Positions 57,163 through 64,000 of a DNA stretch of 64,000 nucleotides are shown here, in pieces. The stretch covers positions 1,240,001 through 1,304,000 of the forward strand of contig OY781921.1 in NCBI GenBank assembly GCA_963677245.1. The letters run 5' to 3'. Positions within the stretch are counted from its first letter, which is position 1, and the number at the start of each line of letters is the position of its first letter. The notes under the pieces were generated by a model that ran no database searches, was not told the DNA's origin, and worked only from the letters and a program-made list of their open reading frames with translations. Made by a program: the position numbers and the translations under genes. The stretch comes from Saccharicrinis sp963677245. GTDB lineage: Bacteria > Bacteroidota > Bacteroidia > Bacteroidales > Marinilabiliaceae.

Positions 57163-57426
57163 ATATCAAAGCGATATGCTTCTTACGACTATGCCTACAA
57201 AATGAATATCTGAGCCTACAAAGTCATTCTTTTAAGTTACAAACTCATTCCTCAGTCTTACAAACTTGATAGTTTAAATTACGAAGTCATTCTTTGCTCT
57301 TACAAAACGAATAGTTCAGCTTACAAAGTCAATAATTGAAATTACAAAATGAATACTTAGGCCTACGAAATCACTTTTTTGTCCTACAAGCTCATTGTTT
57401 TATTCTACTAAATGAATGTTTTTGGA
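57163..57426 (+). repeat. Right part of a 21-bp periodic repeat array
   Basis: Eleven consecutive units of exactly 21 bases start at 57196, 57217, 57238 and so on to 57406. They are preceded by a shortened unit at 57184 and a divergent one at about 57163. The consensus is TACAAA, then nTS, AWT, nnT and T, with variable last bases. No conserved spacer-and-repeat pattern exists, so it is not CRISPR. Confidence 0.88.
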
Positions 57427-57457
57427 AAATTACTCTATACTTGTTTCAACAAGGCAC

Positions 57458-57487
57458 AAAAAAAGGGTGAAGTTAAAAACTCCACCC
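57458..57487 (-). terminator. Intrinsic terminator after the DUF5606 gene
   Basis: GGGTGAAGTT pairs with AACTCCACCC, with one mismatch, and the minus-strand transcript enters a seven-U run. Confidence 0.85.
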
Positions 57488-57514
57488 TGATTATATCTTC
57501 GAAATACTATTCTT

Positions 57515-57952
57515 CTATTCTTTTTCTGTTTCCTCGTTTTCTTTGCTAACTTCATCAGCTTCGTCGAAAGTTAAAACCTCGCTCTTTAATAAAAGATTAT
57601 ACCATTGTAACACCTTTTTAATATCAGACACATATACTCTGTCTTTATCGTAATCAGGCAATACATCTGCAAAATAATCTTTTAATTCGTTAGCAGAAGA
57701 TTTGTGACTGATGGCTTCTCCTCCATCTTCTTTGTCGAATATATTTTTGAAAACATCGGCTAATTTAACATCGCCATCCTCCGTAAAAATTGAGATATCT
57801 TCTAACGCACTGATTCTTGAAGTCGCATAAGCAGGCATTCTTTTACCATCAACCAATGATTCAACAATAATGCTGCTTTTTGCCTGCGAAATCATTTTAA
57901 AAAGTCCACTTTGACCTGATACAGCTAATATTCCTTTTAACATTTCACTCAT
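57515..57952 (-). CDS. DUF5606-type conserved protein
   Basis: The 145-residue cytoplasmic protein matches the Bacteroidota DUF5606 pattern LKGILAVSGQSGLFKMISQAK near the N-terminus. A helical C-terminal region ending in acidic residues follows. The second ATG, at 57943, gives the more usual family start (MLKGIL) and may be the real one. Its function is unknown. It has its own candidate promoter and a terminator. Confidence 0.75.
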   Translation of the reverse strand: MSEMLKGILAVSGQSGLFKMISQAKSSIIVESLVDGKRMPAYATSRISALEDISIFTEDGDVKLADVFKNIFDKEDGGEAISHKSSANELKDYFADVLPDYDKDRVYVSDIKKVLQWYNLLLKSEVLTFDEADEVSKENEETEKE

Positions 57953-58014
57953 ACTATTCTTTTTTCCGTTATAACCCCTTAATCCTTTATTTAATGGAAA
58001 TTTAAAATCCTGTG

Positions 58015-58022
58015 CAAAAATA
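58015..58022 (-). promoter_or_regulatory. Candidate promoter for the DUF5606 gene
   Basis: On the minus strand TATTTTTG (TAnnTTTG) is preceded by TTTG (plus-strand 58041-58044) with an 18-base spacer, close to the Bacteroidota -33/-7 layout. Confidence 0.55.
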
Positions 58023-58057
58023 GCAGAATAGTACTAACATCAAATAAAAAAGATGTA

Positions 58058-58795
58058 CTAATTAAAGCCTCTTTCCTTTTTTAAAGTTTCGAAAGCCTCA
58101 TTGACTTTTTGAAATTTTTCTTTAGCCGAAGTCTGAAACTCTTCTCCCAGGTGTGCAACCTTATCGGGATGAAACTTAACAGCCATTTTACGGTAGGCTT
58201 TTTTAATTTCTTCGACCGTAGCTGTTGGTTCAATTTCCAATATTTTATATGCCGAATCGGTATTTTTAACATACATATTTAATACCGAATCAAAGTCGGG
58301 TTGCATCACGCCAATACCATTAGCTATTTGCCTTAATATTCGTTGCTCACTTTCAGGGATATGACCATCGGCATTAGCCACACCAAAAAGCATGTGAATT
58401 AACTGAACTTTAGAATTATAATCCACATGCTGACTAATTTGATGACAAACCTGTTCCAAAGGAATTTCTTTGTTTAAAATATCCCTAAGCATTATGAGTG
58501 CTTTTGAGGCTTTGTTTTCGCCAAAAGCTCTTAACAGATAGGTTTTAACAAAGTCAAGCTCAGATTTCACTACTTTGCCATCGGCTTTCATTACGGCAGC
58601 AATAAGCACCAAAAGAGAAACCACAAAACCATCCCGAGGATCACCACCGGGTCTTTCTCCTTCGTTAAACTCAGAAGCTACACCTTCGGCAAATGAACCT
58701 GCAATAAATCCAAGTATAGCACCTACCGGACCAAGTATCCACCATCCTAAACCAGCTCCCAGCAATGACGAACCTGATATTTTAAATTTGCTCAT
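58058..58795 (-). CDS. TerB-like plus DnaJ-domain protein (DjlA-like)
   Basis: The 245-residue protein begins with a glycine-rich hydrophobic segment (about 10-35). A TerB-like helical domain covers about 55-165. A C-terminal J domain covers about 180-240, with the HPD motif in FHPDKV. This is the DjlA arrangement, in which the J domain recruits DnaK at the membrane. It lies 16 bases from the coaE stop and probably belongs to the same transcript. Confidence 0.85.
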   Translation of the reverse strand: MSKFKISGSSLLGAGLGWWILGPVGAILGFIAGSFAEGVASEFNEGERPGGDPRDGFVVSLLVLIAAVMKADGKVVKSELDFVKTYLLRAFGENKASKALIMLRDILNKEIPLEQVCHQISQHVDYNSKVQLIHMLFGVANADGHIPESEQRILRQIANGIGVMQPDFDSVLNMYVKNTDSAYKILEIEPTATVEEIKKAYRKMAVKFHPDKVAHLGEEFQTSAKEKFQKVNEAFETLKKERGFN

Positions 58796-58811
58796 ATTTC
58801 TAATTCTTTTA

Positions 58812-59411
58812 TTACTTAATCATTTTAGCGAGAGAAACTAACGATTGATGAAGTGCGACAACTTGTGGGATGACCAAATCTTCATCATTACAATGAATCA
58901 AGAAATCAGCCATTTTCTGCTTATCTTCTTCTTTCATTTGATTGTTTATTCTACTCTGCACCTCTTCTTTCGAAACGCCATCTCTCTTCATCACCCGCTT
59001 AATTCTTAATTCTTCAGGAGCAGCCACACAAATTACTTTATCCACTTGCTTATTTCCACCACTCTCGAATAAAATAGCCGCCTCTTTAATAATATATGGG
59101 CTATTCATATTTTTCTCTAACCATTGTTCAAAATCATTGGCTACTGCGGGATGAATAATATTGTTTAATTGGGCAAGTAATGGTTTATCCTTAAAAACCA
59201 GCGAAGCTACTTTTTTTCTATCCAAGCCATTCTCGGTATAAATATCATTGCCAAACAAAGCTTTTACTGAACTTATAATTTCAGTATGCGTGTTGGTTAA
59301 TAATCTTGCTCTGTAATCCGCATTATAAACTGGAACACCTAGTAATTTGAATATTTCGGCTACCGTTGATTTACCAGTACCAATTCCTCCTGTCAGACCA
59401 ACTTTTATCAT
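58812..59411 (-). CDS. coaE: Dephospho-CoA kinase
   Basis: This enzyme catalyses the last step of coenzyme A synthesis, phosphorylating dephospho-CoA. The 199-residue protein has the P-loop GLTGGIGTGKST with Lys14, the substrate-binding VYNADYRAR near residue 29, and KVICVAAPEELRIKRVMKRDG near 125. Length is normal. It overlaps the ybbR stop by four bases and follows the nusB-DUF1573-yajC-ybbR order common in this phylum. Confidence 0.95.
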   Translation of the reverse strand: MIKVGLTGGIGTGKSTVAEIFKLLGVPVYNADYRARLLTNTHTEIISSVKALFGNDIYTENGLDRKKVASLVFKDKPLLAQLNNIIHPAVANDFEQWLEKNMNSPYIIKEAAILFESGGNKQVDKVICVAAPEELRIKRVMKRDGVSKEEVQSRINNQMKEEDKQKMADFLIHCNDEDLVIPQVVALHQSLVSLAKMIK

Positions 59412-60427
59412 TTATCACTTACTTTTTCAAACAAACATTCTACAAACAATGGCGAGTAGTTGACTGATTTAATGCCATTGGGAAAATCCAACAATTTTAT
59501 TTTTAGACGATCTGGTAATCCTCCCTCATTATAAGTATTGTAGTCTACAATCGCAGAAAAGTCTTGCGCATTTATATTATTAAACTGACTCACCGCTACT
59601 GTAAACGAAACATTGACATTTCCAGGAAAGCTCCTTAAACGCAAAGAATCCGGAACATTTAATTGATCGATAGGAATAGATAAGTTTTTTTGCGTAAACG
59701 GTTCTACCGGAATATTAATCACTACACGACTTGGATTTATTTCAATGTCTTTAATGGATTTAAGACTTACATTTCTTTTTAAGGAATCGCTCAGCGGATC
59801 TTCGAACTTAAATAAGGTTTCGATATAGTCGATTGAATCAATAACTGAAGCAGGGCCTGCAACTTCAACACTATCCGGCTTTATCATCACCTGTCCCGAC
59901 TGATAATATTGAGGTTGAAATTCCAAAGTTGAGTTAAACTTAACCGCTACTTTTTTCCTTTCCTTCTTTTCAAAATTAACAAACAAGGTATCCGGAAATA
60001 TATCGATTAACTCAATTCCGTTTGATAATTTGTCGGAGAATGATTTTTTTAAATCATCAGTTAAAACATATGCGCCTGAGTTCTGTCCAAAATCCATTCT
60101 TCGGAAAGAAGACACGTTTAGTTCTTCGGGATTTAAAACTTTACCTAAATGATAAGGAAGCACACTGTATCCTGAAGATTTGATTTTTAACTGCACTTTA
60201 GTTTGGGGTTTTCCAAGAACAATAAAATCCTTTGGAAACTTAATGTAATCAACAGGGTATGTAATGGTTGTTGTATATTCTTTACGAAGCGCATTTAAGA
60301 ACCACAAACCGGTAGCCAAAACAAAAAAAAGCAAAAACACCAATAAATCTCTGTTTTGCTTTATAGATAGTAATGCATCTTTTAGCTTATCTACAATTTC
60401 GTCTATGTTACTTTTTAACTGCTTCAT
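59408..60427 (-). CDS. YbbR-like/CdaR-type membrane-anchored protein
   Basis: I chose the ATG at 60427, giving 339 residues. An upstream in-frame ATG at 60448 lies inside the hairpin at 60438-60470 and would add seven hydrophobic residues. One membrane helix at about 31-50 anchors a large extracytoplasmic part with repeated YbbR-type beta domains. In Firmicutes the homologue CdaR regulates the diadenylate cyclase; no such cyclase gene is seen here. It overlaps coaE by four bases. Confidence 0.82.
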   Translation of the reverse strand: MKQLKSNIDEIVDKLKDALLSIKQNRDLLVFLLFFVLATGLWFLNALRKEYTTTITYPVDYIKFPKDFIVLGKPQTKVQLKIKSSGYSVLPYHLGKVLNPEELNVSSFRRMDFGQNSGAYVLTDDLKKSFSDKLSNGIELIDIFPDTLFVNFEKKERKKVAVKFNSTLEFQPQYYQSGQVMIKPDSVEVAGPASVIDSIDYIETLFKFEDPLSDSLKRNVSLKSIKDIEINPSRVVINIPVEPFTQKNLSIPIDQLNVPDSLRLRSFPGNVNVSFTVAVSQFNNINAQDFSAIVDYNTYNEGGLPDRLKIKLLDFPNGIKSVNYSPLFVECLFEKVSDK

Positions 60428-60430
60428 ATA

Positions 60431-60470
60431 AAATAAAAAGGCCAACAACTCACAAATTTAGTTATTGGCC
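60431..60470 (-). terminator. Hairpin between yajC and ybbR
   Basis: Arms GGCCAACAACT and AGTTATTGGCC pair with one mismatch, and the minus-strand transcript then reads a U-rich run. It could partly end transcription of the yajC group before the downstream genes. Confidence 0.7.
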
Positions 60471-60491
60471 TTATATAAAAAAATTTATTGT

Positions 60492-60815
60492 CTATCGTTT
60501 TGCCTGCGCATCCGACATATCCATAATAATGGCAGACTTATCAATTTTAATCACAACTCCTGAAGCTATTTCTACATTTGCATAACCTTCTTTAATTTCA
60601 GTTACTTTACCGTGAATACCACCTGTAGTTATAACTTTATCACCTTTCTTTAATGCTTCACGATATTTTTTTAACTCTTTCTGACGCTTCATTTGAGGAC
60701 GAATCATGAAAAAGTAAAATACACCAATAATTAATGCAAAAAATATTAATTGTTGTGCTCCACCCATGCCTCCGGAAGCAGGAGTTCCTTCTAAGAAAAT
60801 ACTTTGTAAGTTCAT
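60492..60815 (-). CDS. yajC: Preprotein translocase subunit YajC
   Basis: The 107-residue protein has a single N-terminal membrane helix (about 22-42) followed by the YajC signature FFMIRPQMKRQKELKKYR near 36-53. A small cytoplasmic beta domain includes GDKVITTGGIHGKV. YajC is an accessory of the SecDF-YajC complex in the inner membrane. It lies 14 bases after the DUF1573 gene. Confidence 0.94.
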   Translation of the reverse strand: MNLQSIFLEGTPASGGMGGAQQLIFFALIIGVFYFFMIRPQMKRQKELKKYREALKKGDKVITTGGIHGKVTEIKEGYANVEIASGVVIKIDKSAIIMDMSDAQAKR

Positions 60816-60829
60816 TTTAATAAATTTAT

Positions 60830-61234
60830 CTAATTAACAACATTGGCCGAAACTACCAACTCTTTTATTTTTTCTTCAACATTTGTATAAACCTGAATCA
60901 CCTTGTACTGCTTACCATGAAATCCGCGTGTATCAAACTTCACTTCTATTTCCCCTTGTTTACCAGGGGCAACAGGTTCTTTGGTAAACTCAACAGCAGT
61001 ACAGCCGCATCCTGGTTTCACTTCATTAATCACTAAAGGATAATTTCCTGTGTTTGTAAACACAAAATAGCAGCCCACAATCTCTCCTTGTTTTAAATCT
61101 CCAAAAGAATGAAACTCCTTATTAAAAGAAATTTTAGTGTTTTGTAAAATTTCAGCTTTTGTTTCTTTTTTAGCTCCATGTTTACACGCAACACTAAAAA
61201 CAAGTAGTACTATAAGCAGGCTTTTATACATCAT
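60830..61234 (-). CDS. DUF1573-family lipoprotein
   Basis: The 134-residue protein has a lipoprotein signal (VFSVAC, Cys17). A small immunoglobulin-like beta domain follows, with FHSFGDLKQGEIVGCYFVFTN and the cysteine pair PGCGCT near residues 79-83. Its function is unknown. Its ATG overlaps the nusB stop in TAATG, so it is co-translated with nusB. Confidence 0.85.
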   Translation of the reverse strand: MMYKSLLIVLLVFSVACKHGAKKETKAEILQNTKISFNKEFHSFGDLKQGEIVGCYFVFTNTGNYPLVINEVKPGCGCTAVEFTKEPVAPGKQGEIEVKFDTRGFHGKQYKVIQVYTNVEEKIKELVVSANVVN

Positions 61235-62178
61235 TACTTACCTTCAACTAAACCTCTTCCAATCTTTTTGATTGTTCCTTTTTCTGTTAGCTCAGCAATG
61301 GCTTTATCTAAAATCCCATTAATAAACACCCCACTTTTTTCGGTAGAATAATGTTTGGCGATTTCGATATACTCATTCATGGATACTTTAATTGGAATAT
61401 TCTGAAATTCTATCAGCTCAGCCAATGCTATTTTCATTAAAACAATATCCATAAATGCTACACGATCCACATCCCAGTTTTTGGAATACTTTTCAATAAG
61501 CTCCATATAATCTTTATGGTTAACGGCAGCTTTGCGGAAAAGTCTTTTTACAAAATCGCGGTCTTCTTCGTCTTTAAACTCACCCATTAACTCAACAGGT
61601 TTGCCTTCTTCCATGCCTTTAACCGTTTTCACGATCATACTCAACACAAATTCCACCTCATCGTTCCAATAAATGCTTTGCTCCTCAAACGCAGGATAGA
61701 TAGGCTCAAAATAAGCAATTACCTTTTCAAATAATTTTATAATGAACTTCTTGTCTAAATCAAAATTTGTAGTCTTATTCTCTAAGTAATCTTTGTATTG
61801 AGGAGAATCAAGGATAGCATTATATAAATTTTTAACAACCTCTTTATAATTTACCCAGTTGTTTCCATTTTTATCCATAAATGCAATTACATCCGGATTC
61901 TCAGCTAATTTTGATAAGATTTTATTGGTTACAAAACGGGTATTAGGGTTTCTCTCTTCGGTAGTTGCCATCTTTTTATTTTTAGCAAACTCAATTCTAC
62001 CGATTGCATAGTCTCTTACTTCTAATACCAAGAGTATATATAAGTAATATAAATCGAGCGATTTAGATATACTATGAAACAACTCTTTCTCAGAATTTTG
62101 AATGGAGGTTTCGCTATTTTGATAGTGTGCATATAATACCTGCATCACTTTAACCCGAAGTAGTCGTCTGTTAAGCAT
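61234..62178 (-). CDS. nusB: Transcription antitermination factor NusB
   Basis: The 314-residue protein begins with RRLLRVKVMQVLYAHYQN, the NusB start. The helical fold ends with the signature AFMDIVLMKIALAEL near residue 235 and ends in VFINGILDKAIAELTEKG. It is about twice the length of E. coli NusB, as is common in Bacteroidota, with extra helices in the middle. NusB helps transcription of rRNA with NusE. It is the first gene of the nusB-DUF1573-yajC-ybbR-coaE block. Confidence 0.92.
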   Translation of the reverse strand: MLNRRLLRVKVMQVLYAHYQNSETSIQNSEKELFHSISKSLDLYYLYILLVLEVRDYAIGRIEFAKNKKMATTEERNPNTRFVTNKILSKLAENPDVIAFMDKNGNNWVNYKEVVKNLYNAILDSPQYKDYLENKTTNFDLDKKFIIKLFEKVIAYFEPIYPAFEEQSIYWNDEVEFVLSMIVKTVKGMEEGKPVELMGEFKDEEDRDFVKRLFRKAAVNHKDYMELIEKYSKNWDVDRVAFMDIVLMKIALAELIEFQNIPIKVSMNEYIEIAKHYSTEKSGVFINGILDKAIAELTEKGTIKKIGRGLVEGK

Positions 62179-62560
62179 TCTTCAAAGAACTTTTAATAAA
62201 TATTTATGCCGCAAAAATATACCTTTTTTCATATCATACCACAAAAATCTAACTTTTAATCACAGAAAGTTTTTAGTGATTTTCTATATATTTTAATATG
62301 CTTATTTATAGATGTTTTATGCAATATTGGTTCAATATAACTCATATTGTTAAGGAATATCAAGGTCTAAAAAGTAATTTTCGCAAGAGAATACCTATTT
62401 ACAGATACCAATTTATCGCTTTTTCTTATCAAAAACTTTATATTTATCACATTGTTTACTATAATTTATAAAGAATTTATAGAATAATTAAAAAATAATT
62501 CCCATTTTTGGATGGTAAACAAAAGTCAGCGTATTTTTATCAAACAACAAATTATTGACG
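62179..62560. other. AT-rich divergent intergenic region
   Basis: This 382-base stretch separates nusB from the plus-strand PUR-type gene. It holds the nusB promoter candidate and must hold a promoter for the other gene. I see no other feature. Confidence 0.6.
62212..62219 (-). promoter_or_regulatory. Candidate -7 promoter box for the nusB operon
   Basis: On the minus strand TATTTTTG (TAnnTTTG) lies 34 bases upstream of the ATG. A TTG (plus-strand 62242-62244) sits 22 bases further upstream. Confidence 0.5.
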
Positions 62561-62929
62561 ATGGAAGGATATGAGAAAAAAGAAGGTTTTGAAAAGAATG
62601 ATAATCGAGAAGAGATCTTTTCAAAAGCGGTAAGAGCAGGAAAAAGAACCTACTTTTTTGATGTAAAAGCTACTCGTAAAAACGATTATTATCTTACAAT
62701 TACAGAAAGTAAGAAGAAGTTTGAACAAGACGGTAGATTTCATTTTGAAAAACACAAAGTATTTCTTTACAAAGAAGATTTTGAAAAATTCGCCGATGGC
62801 TTGCAGGAAGCGGTAGAGTTTATCAAGCAAAACCAACCTTACGAAAGCGAAGAGCCAATGCAAGAAATGGCCGAAGCTGTTTCTGCAAATGAATACACAA
62901 ATGTAGAATTCGAAGATCTTGCAGAGTAA
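62561..62929 (+). CDS. PUR-alpha-like nucleic acid-binding protein (DUF3276)
   Basis: I chose ATG at 62561 (122 residues) over a TTG six bases earlier. The core at about 15-90 (SKAVRAGKRTYFFDVKATRKNDYYLTITESKK is within it) fits the bacterial PUR-alpha/DUF3276 fold that binds single-stranded DNA or RNA. The C-terminus is acidic and probably disordered. It is monocistronic with a strong terminator. The specific target is not known. Confidence 0.85.
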   Translation: MEGYEKKEGFEKNDNREEIFSKAVRAGKRTYFFDVKATRKNDYYLTITESKKKFEQDGRFHFEKHKVFLYKEDFEKFADGLQEAVEFIKQNQPYESEEPMQEMAEAVSANEYTNVEFEDLAE

Positions 62930-62947
62930 AGATAAATTAAGATATTA

Positions 62948-62972
62948 AAAGGCTACTATAAGTAGCCTTTTT
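62948..62972. terminator. Bidirectional terminator
   Basis: GGCTACT and AGTAGCC form a seven-base stem with an ATA loop, flanked by A and T runs. It serves the PUR-type gene and the convergent thiamine-binding-like gene. Confidence 0.88.
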
Positions 62973-62974
62973 CA

Positions 62975-63283
62975 TTATCTATACTTTCCTATTTTATCAT
63001 CAATGGTTACATCCACATTTTTTACGGATTGTATTTTGGTGTAACACATCAGCTTTTCTGTTCCTGAAAGATAACAGGCGTTTTGCACCTGCTTAACAAT
63101 TTCCATGAGTTGATCGTATTTACCCTCCATGACTGTTTCAAATGGAGTAACTACATATTTAACCCCGGAATTCTCTATTATTTTGATGGCTTCATCAACC
63201 AAAGCATAACTGTCTTTATCTTTTGCTACCGGTAATACCTGTACAGCAATATTGACTGTATTGTTATTTAAAATATCTTCCAT
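62975..63283 (-). CDS. Thiamine-binding-like protein (MTH1187/YkoF-type, UPF0045)
   Basis: The 102-residue protein has the ferredoxin-like fold pattern of this family: VNIAVQVLPVAKDKDSY at the start and a central KYVVTPFETVMEGKYDQLMEI near residues 42-62. Family members bind thiamine or related ligands. No thiamine genes lie beside it. It starts at the base where the upstream gene stops, so the two are co-transcribed. Confidence 0.82.
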   Translation of the reverse strand: MEDILNNNTVNIAVQVLPVAKDKDSYALVDEAIKIIENSGVKYVVTPFETVMEGKYDQLMEIVKQVQNACYLSGTEKLMCYTKIQSVKNVDVTIDDKIGKYR

Positions 63284-64000
63284 TATTCTATATCCTCTAA
63301 TTTATCTTCATTATTTATGGAATCTTTGGAATCTATCATACCTTGAATTTCTTCAACATCCAGCTTCTTAACATTGGTTACAATAAAGGAATCACGAAGA
63401 AAATTACCCATCTCGTTGCATTCTTTAACAACAGGACTAAGCGTATTCTTAATATTCTCTTCAATGGGCAATAAAGCCGTAATCATTAAAAAGGAATCGG
63501 TGTTATCAATGTTTTCAATAAGACCATTCTTACTTTGGAAAACAAAATTCAACTCTTTCTCTACTAATTCCTTTTGCCATGATTCAAGCGTCATTTCTTC
63601 ATTGGCGACTAAAACAATAAAATACCTCAGCTTATTACCTTGACCACCCAAACCTGTTGAAATAAAAATTGGCGCTTCGCCTAATAAAGATGTCTCTAAA
63701 ACCATTTTAGATTCCTGAAAAGCCAACTTCGCCCATTGCTCTAATTCCTCATCTGCATTATCCTTGTAATTTTCAATAGCTCTATATGCCTCTGGATCTT
63801 CTATTTTTGCAAGCGATGATAACAATTCCTTTTTACGATCTAGACTAGACTCTTTATTAAAAAGTTCATCCTTTTCCTGAATTACAGCAGGTTTATCTAT
63901 TGTTTTATATAATTTTTTCGATTGCTTAAAATATTCCAATTGTAAATCCACATCCACTTCTTCCTCCAGAACAGAAATATTAGCCTTTCCATTTTTAAGC
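63283..64000 (-). CDS. Conserved hypothetical protein, 5' end outside the window
   Basis: The frame is open to the right edge, so the apparent GTG start at 63957 is not the true start; the reading frame continues upstream with KANISVLEEEVD. The visible 238 residues contain a helical stretch (about 30-90, with HEAT-like DPEAYRAIENY and EELEQWAKLAFQE). A mixed domain follows with the glycine-rich STGLGGQGNKLRYFIVLVA. No family is recognised. It is followed directly by the thiamine-binding-like gene. Confidence 0.7.
   Translation of the reverse strand, partial: LKNGKANISVLEEEVDVDLQLEYFKQSKKLYKTIDKPAVIQEKDELFNKESSLDRKKELLSSLAKIEDPEAYRAIENYKDNADEELEQWAKLAFQESKMVLETSLLGEAPIFISTGLGGQGNKLRYFIVLVANEEMTLESWQKELVEKELNFVFQSKNGLIENIDNTDSFLMITALLPIEENIKNTLSPVVKECNEMGNFLRDSFIVTNVKKLDVEEIQGMIDSKDSINNEDKLEDIE

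Larger units (their letters stand above)
57076..57514. other. Gene-free stretch between transposase and DUF5606 genes
   Basis: These 439 bases hold the nested hairpin, the right half of the 21-bp array and the terminator of the DUF5606 gene. No coding frame is supported. Confidence 0.7.

Noticed and set aside
57163..57426. Possible CRISPR array
   Set aside because: There is no alternation of a fixed repeat with unique spacers and no cas genes. The whole 21-base unit drifts.
63283..63957. GTG at 63957 as the start of the last gene
   Set aside because: The frame stays open to the window edge with similar composition, so the true start is probably outside.

Overview
The window looks like a chromosomal segment from an AT-rich member of the Bacteroidota, probably a marine Bacteroidales or Marinilabiliales-type organism. 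This placement is inferred from several things. Families typical of the phylum are present (DUF5686, DUF5020, DUF5606, DUF3276/PUR, Porin_10, the GYDIA GHMP kinase and the nusB-DUF1573-yajC-ybbR-coaE block). Starts lack obvious Shine-Dalgarno sequences. Several genes carry upstream matches to the Bacteroidota -7 promoter box TAnnTTTG. No rRNA, tRNA or CRISPR array was seen. Both ends cut through genes.

Region by region. 1-6137 (minus) is the 5' part of an exopolysaccharide or capsule operon, transcribed leftward: outer-membrane export lipoprotein, Wzz/tyrosine-kinase copolymerase, two family 4-type glycosyltransferases, and the start of a polymerase/ligase-like membrane protein. 6313-8345 (minus) holds ruvX and def (4-base overlap) and a PAS/chemoreceptor-like protein. 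8621-16757 is mixed: a flavin NAD(P)H oxidoreductase, arginine deiminase, a haem-motif sensor histidine kinase, a secreted HExxH protein, an SF1 helicase and a zinc-ribbon membrane protein.

16973-28219 (plus) is the metabolic core. Methylcrotonyl-CoA carboxylase beta, methylglutaconyl-CoA hydratase, carboxylase alpha and an acyl-CoA dehydrogenase form a leucine-catabolism module ending at HMG-CoA. Type 2 IPP isomerase, HMG-CoA reductase, a GYDIA-family GHMP kinase, diphosphomevalonate decarboxylase and mevalonate kinase follow at once, so leucine carbon could in principle enter isoprenoid synthesis without HMG-CoA synthase. 28389-34960 (plus) is a pectin-degradation cluster: an unassigned secreted glycosidase-like lipoprotein, GH105 and two GH28 enzymes. 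The last gene ends in a 41-bp tandem repeat that shifts frame.

35078-54000 carries valS, an unusual lipoprotein/membrane/CARDB protein, a DUF5686 outer-membrane protein, an aminotransferase, a LolC/E-like permease, a Nudix hydrolase overlapping an MltF-like transglycosylase tail-to-tail, a Porin_10 protein, a DUF5020/purine-permease pair and a GtrA protein. 54100-57500 contains a MATE transporter followed by an array of degenerate 21-bp units (two helical turns) that an insertion sequence has split; this is the most unusual non-coding structure in the window. 57515-64000 returns to conserved housekeeping genes: DUF5606, a TerB/DnaJ protein, coaE, ybbR, yajC, DUF1573, nusB, a PUR-type protein, a thiamine-binding-like protein and a truncated conserved protein.
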